NCBI GenBank assembly: GCA_963772675.1
Contig: CAVYYF010000005.1
Span: forward strand, 1-64,000
DNA: 64,000 bases
Source: JAKAGZ01 sp963772675
Lineage (GTDB): Bacteria; Bacteroidota; Ignavibacteria; Ignavibacteriales; Ignavibacteriaceae
Direction of reading: 5' to 3'
The notes under the pieces are model-generated. The model was not told the DNA's origin and ran no database searches. It saw only the letters and a program-made list of their open reading frames with translations. Below are positions 20,292 to 28,823 of this stretch, piece after piece (position 1 is the first letter of the stretch; each line of letters starts with the position of its first letter). A program made the translations under genes and the position numbers.

Positions 20292-21044
20292 GTGTTTTTG
20301 CCAGACTATCTTTCATTATTAATCCTTTTCGGTGTCGGACTAATTGCCGGGTTTATAAACGTAAATGCAGGCGGTGGTTCAACCCTAACTTTACCCACTT
20401 TGATTTTTCTCGGACTTGATTCCGCCCTTGCGAACGGAACAAATCGAATTGCAATTTTTATTCAAAATATTTCAGCGGTTTATTCTTTTAAAAAAGAAAA
20501 GTATCAGCAGTTTGATATCAGCCTTAAACTTTCACTTTTAACACTGCCGGGATCAATTGTAGGTGCTTTACTGGCTGTTCACTTAAGCGATGCAGTGTTT
20601 CAGAAAATTCTCGGTATTGTGATGATCGGGATAATTCTATCTATGATTATTCCTCAAAAGAAGATTTCTTATTCAGGCAACAACACTAAAATTCCATTCT
20701 CCGCATACATCGCAATGTTCGGCATCGGTTTTTACGGGGGATTTATACAGGTTGGCGTAGGTTTTATTTTAATGGCAGCTCTGCAGAGATTGATGAAGCT
20801 CAATCTTGTTTATGTAAACATGCACAAGGTATTCATAGTTTTAATTTATACAATTCCGGTATTGCTGATTTTTATCTTTACAAACAATGTAAACTGGGTT
20901 TTCGGAATCGCGCTGGCAATCGGTAATGCAACAGGAGCGTGGTGGGCCGCTAAGTTTGCAGTAAGGAAAGGAGAAAGAATAATAAAAATAATTTTAGTGG
21001 TTTCTGTATTTATAATGTCTTTGAAATTACTTGGCGTCTTTTAA
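20292..21044 (+). CDS. TauE/SafE (TSUP) family membrane permease
   Basis: A 250-residue, strongly hydrophobic protein with about eight helices and the family signatures GLIAGFINVNAGGGSTLTLP and NGTNRIAIFIQN near the N-terminus, plus GFYGGFIQVGVGFI in the second half, which reflects the internal duplication of TSUP carriers. The family exports or imports sulfur-containing or organic anions; the substrate here cannot be read from sequence. The start may be the GTG at 20292 or the TTG at 20298; GGGAG at 20288-20292 fits the TTG better. It converges on the DUF1028 gene. Confidence 0.85.
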   Translation: MFLPDYLSLLILFGVGLIAGFINVNAGGGSTLTLPTLIFLGLDSALANGTNRIAIFIQNISAVYSFKKEKYQQFDISLKLSLLTLPGSIVGALLAVHLSDAVFQKILGIVMIGIILSMIIPQKKISYSGNNTKIPFSAYIAMFGIGFYGGFIQVGVGFILMAALQRLMKLNLVYVNMHKVFIVLIYTIPVLLIFIFTNNVNWVFGIALAIGNATGAWWAAKFAVRKGERIIKIILVVSVFIMSLKLLGVF

Positions 21045-21050
21045 TTTCTC

Positions 21051-21100
21051 AAACCTCCGGGGTTTTAACTTGCCCACCTTTGGCGGGAAGCCCAGTAGGT
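21051..21100. terminator. Possible terminator region between convergent genes
   Basis: AAACC-TCCGG-GGTTTT at 21051-21066 can form a short hairpin with a T-rich tail. An imperfect CCCACC-TTT-GGCGGG hairpin follows at about 21072-21087. They sit between the TauE/SafE and DUF1028 genes, which run toward each other. The stems are short, so the call is tentative. Confidence 0.35.
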
Positions 21101-21109
21101 TTTGTTTTC

Positions 21110-22108
21110 TTACTGTTGGTCTAAAATCTTCTTTAAACCCGCTTCGTCAACATTCAACTGTCCCACTTTAATTAGTCTCGGTGTAAGAACAGCCCAGTTA
21201 TTATCCATGGCAAAAACTTTTTTGAAAATTGGGAGTGCATCATCAAGTTTACCGATATTTGTTAAAGTAACAGCGTGCCAAAATTTCATCTCAACATTAT
21301 CCGGAAACATATCTTCAGCTGTTGAATATTCTTTCATTGCCAGTTTCATATTATTGTGTTCTACCGCGAGGTCCCCGGCATTCATATGATCGTATGCCCG
21401 ATGAAGTTTTACTAATCTTTTTAGTTCTCGTATGGGATACTGGCTATCTTCAACGCGTAAATCAATTTCCCTGTCTTCCCAGATTTTTCCGGTTGGTTTA
21501 CCTTTTACAACTAAAATTGCCGCAGACTGCCTTCCGCGAATATCCCCTCCTGCTGCCTGTCCTGCCTCAAGCGCGGCAATCATTCTTTCTGCAAGCGGCT
21601 GGCTTTTTGAATCTTTAAAAGCCTTTGCCATTGCAGGCCAGACTTTATCAGTAGACATTAAATTTGCCTGACAGGAAAATTCATCTCCCTGTATGTCGCC
21701 GGCAGGTGGAATACACTTCTTACCTGTCCACGCAGCTACATTTCCTTTGCTGTCGCAAATTGCAAGTTGTCTCACGTTCCGCCCGTCATCATTCTTGATT
21801 AACATATCCACAGCCTGCTGTGCTGTTAAACCATTTTTTAACAACTCTAATCCGCGAGGGCCAAATGAAGGATTCACAAAAGATTGAGTTGCAACAACGC
21901 CAACACCGGCTTCACCCCAGGTGACAGAGGTACCGACTGAAAACCAGTGAGATTGAACTGCAACTCCCATCTCCCCTGTTACGGAATCCCTCGCAACAAT
22001 CGAAAAAGTATGGGCAAGAGGGTTTTGACTATAGAATAACTGGGCATCTATATCAGTTACCAGAAACAAGAAAAATAATAGAGAAATAAGTATTGATTTG
22101 ATTTTCAT
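21110..22108 (-). CDS. DUF1028 family secreted protein with C-terminal TPR
   Basis: A 332-residue protein. A signal peptide (about residues 1-22, ending DIDAQ) is followed by a DUF1028 domain from about 30 to 235: HTFSIVARDSVTGEMGVAVQ, then GVGVVATQSFVNPSFGPRGL and GRQSAAILVVKG. DUF1028 has an Ntn-hydrolase-like fold and occurs with secreted or periplasmic proteins; its activity is not established. The last 90 residues (HRAYDHMNAGDLAVEHNN onward) form TPR-like helices. It stands alone, divergent from the AI-2E family gene. Export to the periplasm is well supported; function is not. Confidence 0.82.
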   Translation of the reverse strand: MKIKSILISLLFFLFLVTDIDAQLFYSQNPLAHTFSIVARDSVTGEMGVAVQSHWFSVGTSVTWGEAGVGVVATQSFVNPSFGPRGLELLKNGLTAQQAVDMLIKNDDGRNVRQLAICDSKGNVAAWTGKKCIPPAGDIQGDEFSCQANLMSTDKVWPAMAKAFKDSKSQPLAERMIAALEAGQAAGGDIRGRQSAAILVVKGKPTGKIWEDREIDLRVEDSQYPIRELKRLVKLHRAYDHMNAGDLAVEHNNMKLAMKEYSTAEDMFPDNVEMKFWHAVTLTNIGKLDDALPIFKKVFAMDNNWAVLTPRLIKVGQLNVDEAGLKKILDQQ

Positions 22109-22208
22109 AATATCTCCTATTTTATTTATACAAATATAATCTGATAACTATTGCCTTAGAACAAAATCTAAGTTAAGTTATTTTTATTAAAATAAACATA
22201 GACGTGAA

Positions 22209-23357
22209 ATGGCTAAAAGAATAATTCAGGATAAAACAGTAAAGTTTTTTATTGTTGTGATGGGACTTGTATTTATAGCTGTAATACTAAAAGAGCTGCA
22301 AAATATATTCATCCCTCTTGTCATTGCTTATTTGCTTTTTTTTCTTTTTAATCCACTGAACAATTTCTGTGAAAGGAAAAAGATTCCTCTTGCTCTAACT
22401 GTATTTCTCGATGTTATAATTTTAGCTCTTCTTGCATGGGGTATTTCCTACTTTTTAATTGATTCATTCAGCCAGTTCAGCTCCGAGTTTCCTGTGTATG
22501 CCGAAAAGTTAAACAAGATCGTAAGCGACACAGCGATCTCTTTAGGTATTCACGATCCATTTTTCAAAAACTTCTCCATTCAGAAACTTTTAACAACTAT
22601 TGATTACTCACTTCTGGCTGGCAATATTTTTAGCTCAACATTCTCAATGCTTGGAAGTATTTTATTCATACTTTTCTTTTTTGTATTTGTTGTTACCGGT
22701 CACAATTCAACGTACGAATCAATTAAAAAGAGATATGTTTATCAAAAAGTCAGGCCTGAGTTAAAAAGAGTAAAGAAGGAATACAAAGAAAACCCAGAGA
22801 TGCAAGCCGAAGCTACTCATAATTTAGAGAGGCATCTCAATTCGGAAAAGCAAATAAAAGAAGAAAAACTTGCCAGTACATTTAAGGAAATTAACGAACA
22901 GATAAAAAAATACGTCATTTCAAAAATACTTATAAATTTTTCAGCAGGAATTATAGTAACTGCAATACTTGCCTTATTCGGACTTGATTTCCCTATAATC
23001 TGGGGATTGTTCACATTCTTATTTAATTTTATACCTACAATTGGATCCGCAATCGCACTTATCCTTCCAGTACTTATGGTGCTGATACAATTCGGTTCAA
23101 TCGGCTACGCTATTCTTGTGGCACTGATAATCATCGGGGTGCAAACGCTTATCTTTAATTTCCTGGAACCGACAATAGTCGGCAAAAGCCTTAACCTGAA
23201 TCCACTGTTAATATTACTGGCTGTGTTGGTTTGGGGCTATATCTGGGGAATTGTCGGAATGCTGCTCGCGGTTCCGCTTACAGCTATTATAAAGATTATT
23301 ATTTCGAATTCTGAGTCTCCCGACATGCAGTTCATCAGTGATTTGATGAGTAAATAA
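22209..23357 (+). CDS. AI-2E transporter family membrane protein (PF01594)
   Basis: A 382-residue protein with the AI-2E family layout: two N-terminal helices (FIVVMGLVFIAVILKEL; LVIAYLLFFLFNPLNNF), an amphipathic region with SQFSSEFPVYAEKLN, a long charged cytoplasmic loop at about 175-235, and four or five C-terminal helices with the conserved LNLNPLLILLAVLVWGYIWG and AVPLTAIIKII. Members range from quorum-signal exporters to ion/proton antiporters, so AI-2 transport should not be assumed. The charged loop is longer than usual. The next small membrane protein starts about 60 bases downstream. Confidence 0.85.
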   Translation: MAKRIIQDKTVKFFIVVMGLVFIAVILKELQNIFIPLVIAYLLFFLFNPLNNFCERKKIPLALTVFLDVIILALLAWGISYFLIDSFSQFSSEFPVYAEKLNKIVSDTAISLGIHDPFFKNFSIQKLLTTIDYSLLAGNIFSSTFSMLGSILFILFFFVFVVTGHNSTYESIKKRYVYQKVRPELKRVKKEYKENPEMQAEATHNLERHLNSEKQIKEEKLASTFKEINEQIKKYVISKILINFSAGIIVTAILALFGLDFPIIWGLFTFLFNFIPTIGSAIALILPVLMVLIQFGSIGYAILVALIIIGVQTLIFNFLEPTIVGKSLNLNPLLILLAVLVWGYIWGIVGMLLAVPLTAIIKIIISNSESPDMQFISDLMSK

Positions 23358-23417
23358 AAAGCCTTGATTGTTAGTCTGAATATTTCGATTTTATCAAATA
23401 AAATAGAAGGTAATAAT

Positions 23418-23606
23418 TTGAAAACTTTAGGGAAGTTGTTGCTGATACTAGCGTTTGTAGTTTTATCAGTACTAAACTTTATGAGGATAGACTCAATATC
23501 TCATTCTGCTAGTGATACTCTCAGACCTTTCATACTTCAAACTGCGGCATTAGCTTTAATATTTTTTCTCATTTATCAACTAATAACAAGAAAGATAAAA
23601 GCATAG
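23418..23606 (+). CDS. Small two-helix membrane protein
   Basis: A 62-residue protein from a TTG start, chosen because AGAAGG lies 8 bases upstream; the frame is open further upstream but has no better start. Two hydrophobic segments (LGKLLLILAFVVLSVLNFM and PFILQTAALALIFFLIYQL) are joined by a short polar loop, with a basic tail (TRKIKA). No family is recognised. It follows the AI-2E family gene by 60 bases and may be co-transcribed. Confidence 0.5.
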   Translation: MKTLGKLLLILAFVVLSVLNFMRIDSISHSASDTLRPFILQTAALALIFFLIYQLITRKIKA

Positions 23607-23688
23607 TTAAACAACCGATAATAAGAATGTTCAAAACGAAATAAATTACAAAGCAGTATACTGGTTCCACTGTTAGAAATAACTATGC

Positions 23689-24729
23689 TCAATCATTAAG
23701 TCTCCTTTCCAGGCCTGATTTCAAAAATTCAAATTCTTCCTTTCCAAGAGAAACTTCTTTGAAGATTTTTACAATATGATCTTTCGTTAGTTTATCAAAA
23801 TGCTTTTCAACCGGAAGGATGCAGACACCGGAAAGATCAACTGTTGCAGGGCTTAATAATATTTTTTCTTTTTCATCTAAATAATAAAACGAGGGACGGT
23901 GTTTCGACCTGGGGAAGATAAAAACCAGCCATCCTTTTTTATCCCTGTAAACCGATAAAATATTGAACATCGGCTCTTCATTAGCTTTGCTGATAAGGAG
24001 AAAAGTTTTGTAAAGCGCTTCCAGGGCAAACAGAACATCTCTTTCTTTTTTACCTTCTATCAGAATAAATTTTCTCAAACTATCATCTATTGCTGTTACA
24101 GAAAAGGCAAAATCTTCACTAAGAGTTATTCCATATTCCGATTTGATCTTTCTAATATCATCTTCTATCGGTAAAAAATATTTTGTACCCGCCTGAAAGT
24201 GAAGATGATCAGGAGCCGATGCTCCGCATCTCGGTCCGTTATAAATAATTGAATAGTACTCTGACAAATCTTTTGATAGTGAAAGCAATGTAGAAAAATG
24301 ATTTTTAATTCTCTGCGGAAAGTGTTTGCTAAGTGGTATTGTAAAATGTTCAGGGAAAATCGGGTATGGGTTACAAATTATTAAATAATCCTTTTTGTAC
24401 TGTATAGCTTTTTGCTCAGCAGGTCGGTTTTCATTACACAGAAAACATTTTCTCTTACTTATAGATTCATCATCAACTTTAGCGCTGGTTGAATGAATCC
24501 GTCCGGGATTGTATTGTGCTTTTATTGTAAATACATCAAACTCAAATTCTTTAATTTTTTGTGAAGCCAAAGATGCATACCCATCTGCTAATAATTTCCA
24601 ATCCAGGCGCTGATGCCTTAGCAAGACCTTAGCCGCATCAGCATATTGATCATTTTCTAAATGATTTTTAGCTTCTTTATCTTTAAATAAAATTTTTTGT
24701 AACAAAGGATCCTCTTGATAAAGACGCAT
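23689..24729 (-). CDS. DUF4922 protein, HIT/GalT-like nucleotidyl transferase or phosphorylase
   Basis: A 346-residue protein with a Cys pair CFLCNENRP at about residue 95 and the HxHxQ motif in DHLHFQAG at about residue 175, the signature of the GalT/Apa2 branch of the HIT superfamily, whose middle His forms a nucleotidyl-enzyme intermediate. Upstream is LIICNPYPIFPEHFTIP, also typical of phosphorylases such as GDP-galactose phosphorylase. DUF4922 itself is uncharacterised. It is the last gene of an operon with GT2, GT4 and SpoIID. A nucleotide-sugar or sugar-phosphate reaction serving those glycosyltransferases is a reasonable guess. The start codon sits in a hairpin shared with the GT2 stop. 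Confidence 0.8.
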   Translation of the reverse strand: MRLYQEDPLLQKILFKDKEAKNHLENDQYADAAKVLLRHQRLDWKLLADGYASLASQKIKEFEFDVFTIKAQYNPGRIHSTSAKVDDESISKRKCFLCNENRPAEQKAIQYKKDYLIICNPYPIFPEHFTIPLSKHFPQRIKNHFSTLLSLSKDLSEYYSIIYNGPRCGASAPDHLHFQAGTKYFLPIEDDIRKIKSEYGITLSEDFAFSVTAIDDSLRKFILIEGKKERDVLFALEALYKTFLLISKANEEPMFNILSVYRDKKGWLVFIFPRSKHRPSFYYLDEKEKILLSPATVDLSGVCILPVEKHFDKLTKDHIVKIFKEVSLGKEEFEFLKSGLERRLND

Positions 24730-24745
24730 AATGATGCGTCTTTAT
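24718..24745 (-). promoter_or_regulatory. Hairpin covering GT2 stop and DUF4922 start
   Basis: On the minus strand, ATAAAGACGCAT pairs with ATGCGTCTTTAT over a perfect 12-bp stem with the 4-base loop CATT. The left arm contains the TAA of the GT2 gene, and the right arm begins with the ATG of the DUF4922 gene. A ribosome finishing GT2 would melt the stem and free the start, which is the expected layout for translational coupling. No strong Shine-Dalgarno precedes the ATG. Confidence 0.55.
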
Positions 24746-26193
24746 GTATTAAATTTTTGTCGCGCTAAAATTTCAATCGTTCTAATCTTATCTTTATAAA
24801 AATTATTCCTGTTTTCCTGTTCAATGGTTAAAGAAGAATCAGTATTTCCCTCCCACCGTCTGCAAATATAAATTGGTTCGTAGATTCTTCCTGTTTTATA
24901 TTTTCCCGAAATTGCAAGCACAACAGAATAGTCCTCACCGTAGCTTACATTAGGAAATTTAACTTCCCTTATTATAGGGGTATAATAAGCCCTTGGCGCT
25001 CCTAATCCGTTTATTCTCAAAGCATTATTGTGCCCGTTTTTGTGGCTCCATTCTTTATGATCGATAACTCCCGGAGGGACTTCATTCAAATTAAAATCCG
25101 TCAACTGGTAAGTCCCAATAACTATTCCACACTTTTCTTCATAGAACTTGTCAATTATTTTTTGCAATGTGTTTTCATCCCGATATAAATCATCACTATC
25201 AAGCTGAATAGAAAATTTTCCACATTTCTTATGAAATACTGCTTCATTCCAGCATCCGCCGATTCCCAGGTCCCCCCTTTCAGGGATTAAATGTATTACC
25301 CGCTTGTCTTTTCTGGAATATTCTTCTATAATTTCCGGGGTGCGATCCGTTGAATGATTATCAACTACAATAACATTGAAATTAAATTTCGTCTTTTGTT
25401 TTAAGGCTGAATTCACAGCATCAGCGATTGTCTTTTCCCTGTTTCTGACTGGAATAATTATAGATGCCTCGATATCAAATCGAGTTCGATTAAAATCATT
25501 TTTTTTAGAAACCGGTCTTAAAAAAGCTTTAATTTTTTTTAAATGTTCAGTTACAACCTTTTCATGCTCAATCTGAACCCCCCGGTTTTTTGTATCAACA
25601 TATTCAAAGTGTTTCTCCCCCAAACTCTTATCAAAATTATTTTCAATATTATACAGGAATTCAGGGATTCTAAAAATTGCGTTTTTTCTCGATATTGCTA
25701 GTCTTAACGAATACAAACCCGAGTATTTTAAGCTTTTATCAATATTTTCAGATACTTTATGCATCACGTTTTTTTCAATTAAGATAAAACAGCCAAAATC
25801 AAAATCATCACGCACGCTTCCTAACTGATAATCAATGAGAGGATGTTGCATTAATTTATCATTTCTCATCTCATAATAATCAGTATAAATAATGCCGTCA
25901 GAAACAGATTGAGCAACCTCAAGAAACCTTTCTAAAAAAAACTGACCCGGAATTATTTTCACATCCTTAATCTGAAGCAAGGCATAATCAGTTTTGGTTT
26001 TTTGTGCAATTTGTTTTATAGTATTCCAATCAAACAGACTTTCTGATTTGATAAAGCCGTATTCACCTTTTTGTTTTTCTTTACCAATAAGAATGATTTT
26101 TTGAACATTTTCATTTTTAGCTAGTTCTTCAGCCAGCAACTTGCTGGAATCATTATTTTCATTAAGAAGGAATACACTTATTTTTTTCTTCAT
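24742..26193 (-). CDS. Glycosyltransferase family 2
   Basis: A 483-residue protein. About 240 N-terminal residues hold a degenerate first domain (IIYTDYYEMRNDKL suggests an inactive GT-A-like fold). The catalytic GT2 domain starts near residue 245: SIIPVRNREKTIADAVNSAL, VVDNHSTDRT and the DSDD metal-binding motif in FSIQLDSDDLYRD, then GAPRAYYTP and the base region SYGEDYSV. It transfers a sugar from a nucleotide donor in the cytoplasm; donor and acceptor are unknown. Its start overlaps the GT4 stop by 4 bases and its stop lies in a hairpin with the next start, so the three genes are translationally linked. Confidence 0.85.
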   Translation of the reverse strand: MKKKISVFLLNENNDSSKLLAEELAKNENVQKIILIGKEKQKGEYGFIKSESLFDWNTIKQIAQKTKTDYALLQIKDVKIIPGQFFLERFLEVAQSVSDGIIYTDYYEMRNDKLMQHPLIDYQLGSVRDDFDFGCFILIEKNVMHKVSENIDKSLKYSGLYSLRLAISRKNAIFRIPEFLYNIENNFDKSLGEKHFEYVDTKNRGVQIEHEKVVTEHLKKIKAFLRPVSKKNDFNRTRFDIEASIIIPVRNREKTIADAVNSALKQKTKFNFNVIVVDNHSTDRTPEIIEEYSRKDKRVIHLIPERGDLGIGGCWNEAVFHKKCGKFSIQLDSDDLYRDENTLQKIIDKFYEEKCGIVIGTYQLTDFNLNEVPPGVIDHKEWSHKNGHNNALRINGLGAPRAYYTPIIREVKFPNVSYGEDYSVVLAISGKYKTGRIYEPIYICRRWEGNTDSSLTIEQENRNNFYKDKIRTIEILARQKFNT

Positions 26194-27308
26194 TCTATTC
26201 CTGAAATTAATGAAGAATATATTTCCAACACTTTCTTTGTTTGTATATCCAGATTGAATTTATCTCTAACCCTTTGTCGCCCCTTCTTACCAAATGCTAT
26301 TCTTTTTTCTTTTGAGTCAATCAATTTTGTAACTTTTTCTGAAAGATCACCGGCGTTTTTATTCTCGAAGAGAAAACCTGTTTCTTTATCAACAGTAATA
26401 TCAAGTACACCCTCTGCATTTGCAGAAACTGTCGGGAGTTCCATTGCCATAGCTTCTATTAAAGCTATTCCAAATGCTTCTGCGTGAGAGGGAAAAACAA
26501 AAATATCCATTGCTGAAAGTATATCTGCAGTATCTTCTCTAAAGCCAGGAAATAATATGTTTTGCTTAATCGAACTTGACGCAAGAGATTTTATTTCTTT
26601 TTCGTAGTTTTCTTCACGGTAGCTCGCTTTTCCAACAATCATAAATTTCAGGTTATCATATTTATCATTTAGAGATTTTGCCGCCGCAAGGAATTCCTCA
26701 TGCCCTTTACCGGGACTGAACCTTGCCATCATTCCTATCAAAATCTCACTTTCACCAACCTTAAATTCATTCCTAACTTCCGCACGATGCGATTTTTCAG
26801 GATCAAATTTGTTTACATCAATACAGTTATGAATAAGCAAAACCTTCTCAGGTGTTAGTGGTGTCGTGTCAATCATATTTTGTTTAATTGCTTCACTGAT
26901 TGCAAATGCGATATTTATCCTGTTGTAGATAATCTTATGCAGAAAATCTTTTTTTATTATAAACGAGCCAACTTGCTTTGTAAATACAAGCGGGATTTTT
27001 GTATTAATTATTTTTAATGCGGGAACTAGCTGCCATAGATCACGTGAGGCTTGTGTATGTATTAAATCAAATTTTCCGTTCTGTAATAACGATATTATTT
27101 TAAGAATTCCCTGTAGATTTAAATAATTATCGCTCTTTATTGTGTGAGTCACTATGCCTTCGCGTTTTGCTTCATTAAATAAAGTTGAATCTCTCAGGCA
27201 GAGAATTTCTACCTGAACATTTCGTACAAGAAGCTGTTTGACTGAAGTAAGTGTGTACATTTCCATTCCGCCCCAGCTCTTGGATAAACAGGAGTATAAA
27301 ATTTTCAT
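26190..27308 (-). CDS. Glycosyltransferase family 4
   Basis: About 372 residues with the GT-B fold. The N-terminal half starts KILYSCLSKSWGGMEMYTL with the glycine-rich acceptor-side loop. The C-terminal half has IGMMARFSPGKGHEEFL, FPGFREDTADILSAMDIFVF and the donor-binding EX7E motif in EAFGIALIEAMAMELP. A GTG directly precedes the chosen ATG. The gene begins a few bases after the SpoIID stop. Retaining sugar transfer onto a lipid-linked or surface glycan is the usual role of this family; specificity cannot be read here. Confidence 0.88.
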   Translation of the reverse strand: MKILYSCLSKSWGGMEMYTLTSVKQLLVRNVQVEILCLRDSTLFNEAKREGIVTHTIKSDNYLNLQGILKIISLLQNGKFDLIHTQASRDLWQLVPALKIINTKIPLVFTKQVGSFIIKKDFLHKIIYNRINIAFAISEAIKQNMIDTTPLTPEKVLLIHNCIDVNKFDPEKSHRAEVRNEFKVGESEILIGMMARFSPGKGHEEFLAAAKSLNDKYDNLKFMIVGKASYREENYEKEIKSLASSSIKQNILFPGFREDTADILSAMDIFVFPSHAEAFGIALIEAMAMELPTVSANAEGVLDITVDKETGFLFENKNAGDLSEKVTKLIDSKEKRIAFGKKGRQRVRDKFNLDIQTKKVLEIYSSLISGIE

Positions 27309-27312
27309 CACG

Positions 27313-28650
27313 TTAATATATATTCTTCAATTTAACACCGGAAAAATAATGGAGAAGAATCTCATCAAACATATATCCTTTTGATGCCATTACGGCGGCA
27401 CCAATCTGACAAAGTCCGACCCCATGTCCCCATCCGGCACCGTGAATAACAAACTTTTTCGGTACGCCGTTATCAGGCCCAATTTTATCAATTACAATTG
27501 CAGAACTATAAAGATGTGTGGATGAAAGGAATTTTCTTATTTCAAGTTCTTTGCCGACTATTAAAGTTTTTTTTGTGCCGGCTATTTTCAATTTATTTAG
27601 CCTGCCGGACGCTCCCCGTTCAATTGGAATCAGATCTGTAATGTCTCCAAAATCAATTTCGCTTTTTTCAAAAATAAGTTTAGAAATTTCTTCCTGATTG
27701 TATTCAACTTTCCACCGGAAAAAATTTTTTGTTGCCTGATCAAAATCGACCAGTATTTGTGAGAGTACGTTCTTATCTGTCGTATTGCAAAACGCAGAGG
27801 GACGTCCTTTGATCCATCTCACAGCATTCTCTTCAATTGTAAGATCGGTTTCATAATTTTCAGGTTCATATTTGTTATCAATAACCGGTTTCAGGTAACT
27901 ATATTTCACCGGTTCCCAAACGTTTTCATATGATTCCGAAATCCCACCGCAACATTTTGAATAACGTGCATCGCAAATCTCGTTTCCATCTTTCAGAACT
28001 ATTCCCCGGGTAAATTCTATAGCCTGGCTGGCCACCCCGCTAACGACTTTTGTTATGCCGTGATACCTTTGGCAGTGATCATCATTGCAAACATCGTATA
28101 ATTTGTGTTCTTCCCTGTCATACCATTTTAAATGCTCAGTCTCAGTGTTATATTCAGTTTTTCTCTTTTCATTGCGTGTTTTTGATCTCTTGATTTGTGA
28201 AAATAGCCAACTCCTGGAAATTATCGCGTGTGCCTTTAAAGCCTCTATTGAAGATTTTGTACTCATTTCAGAGGAGATAACACTTGTAAGATAATTCTCC
28301 ACAGGAAGAACATTAATTACTGTAATGTGGCTGTTATCTTTAATTATTTTTAATGAACCTATAAATCTTTCATTCTCTTTTCTCTGCCAATGAAATTTAT
28401 TCCCGATGATAACATTCTTTACCAGGAAAGATTCTAATCTGGGTTCCTGTGGTTCAAAAGTAATTTCGTTAGAAACTTCCAACCTTTCGGCAGCCTGCCG
28501 GAAAACTATTTTATCATTAACCAATTCCGCTGTAAACCTTCCGCTAAAGGTTTTGCGGATACCGTAACTTTGGAAATCACCGTAGAGCTCAAACTCTATT
28601 TGCTTTGCGGTTAATATCCCAACGCTTATTAAAGGCTCATTATCAGGCAT
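27313..28650 (-). CDS. SpoIID/LytB domain protein
   Basis: From the ATG at 28650 it has 445 residues; a TTG 31 codons upstream is also in frame. The SpoIID core is visible: VLPVENYLTSVISSEMS, whose Glu matches the catalytic Glu of SpoIID lytic transglycosylases, and ALKAHAIISRSWLF. The C-terminus has FVIHGAGWGHGVGLCQIGA and LHYFSGVKLKNIY. SpoIID cleaves glycan strands lacking stem peptides. No clear signal peptide is seen, which is odd for a cell-wall enzyme. An insert with a Cys/His-rich patch (VCNDDHCQRYHG, SKCCGG) sits at about 185-245. It is first in an operon with two glycosyltransferases and DUF4922. Confidence 0.85.
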   Translation of the reverse strand: MPDNEPLISVGILTAKQIEFELYGDFQSYGIRKTFSGRFTAELVNDKIVFRQAAERLEVSNEITFEPQEPRLESFLVKNVIIGNKFHWQRKENERFIGSLKIIKDNSHITVINVLPVENYLTSVISSEMSTKSSIEALKAHAIISRSWLFSQIKRSKTRNEKRKTEYNTETEHLKWYDREEHKLYDVCNDDHCQRYHGITKVVSGVASQAIEFTRGIVLKDGNEICDARYSKCCGGISESYENVWEPVKYSYLKPVIDNKYEPENYETDLTIEENAVRWIKGRPSAFCNTTDKNVLSQILVDFDQATKNFFRWKVEYNQEEISKLIFEKSEIDFGDITDLIPIERGASGRLNKLKIAGTKKTLIVGKELEIRKFLSSTHLYSSAIVIDKIGPDNGVPKKFVIHGAGWGHGVGLCQIGAAVMASKGYMFDEILLHYFSGVKLKNIY

Positions 28651-28823
28651 AACTTCATAAAGAATTTCAATTTTAACAATTTGAAAAATAAGCAAATATT
28701 GTTGAAAATGACCATCGTGAAAATGCAAATGACCCTTTTTCAAGTGGACTATTAAGCCGATTCTTTTTAATTTGTTACACTTCTTACTTAATAAATTCTT
28801 TTTTAACTCGCATAAATCTTTTT

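Noticed and set aside
21322..21887. Open frames on the plus strand opposite the DUF1028 gene
   Set aside because: They lie inside a well-supported minus-strand gene, have no ribosome sites and encode low-complexity, Ser/Pro/Leu-rich sequences.
28651..28743. N-terminal extension of SpoIID from the TTG at 28743
   Set aside because: The added residues (rich in His and Phe) are not a signal peptide or SpoIID sequence; the ATG at 28650 begins the family-like part. The extension cannot be excluded completely.
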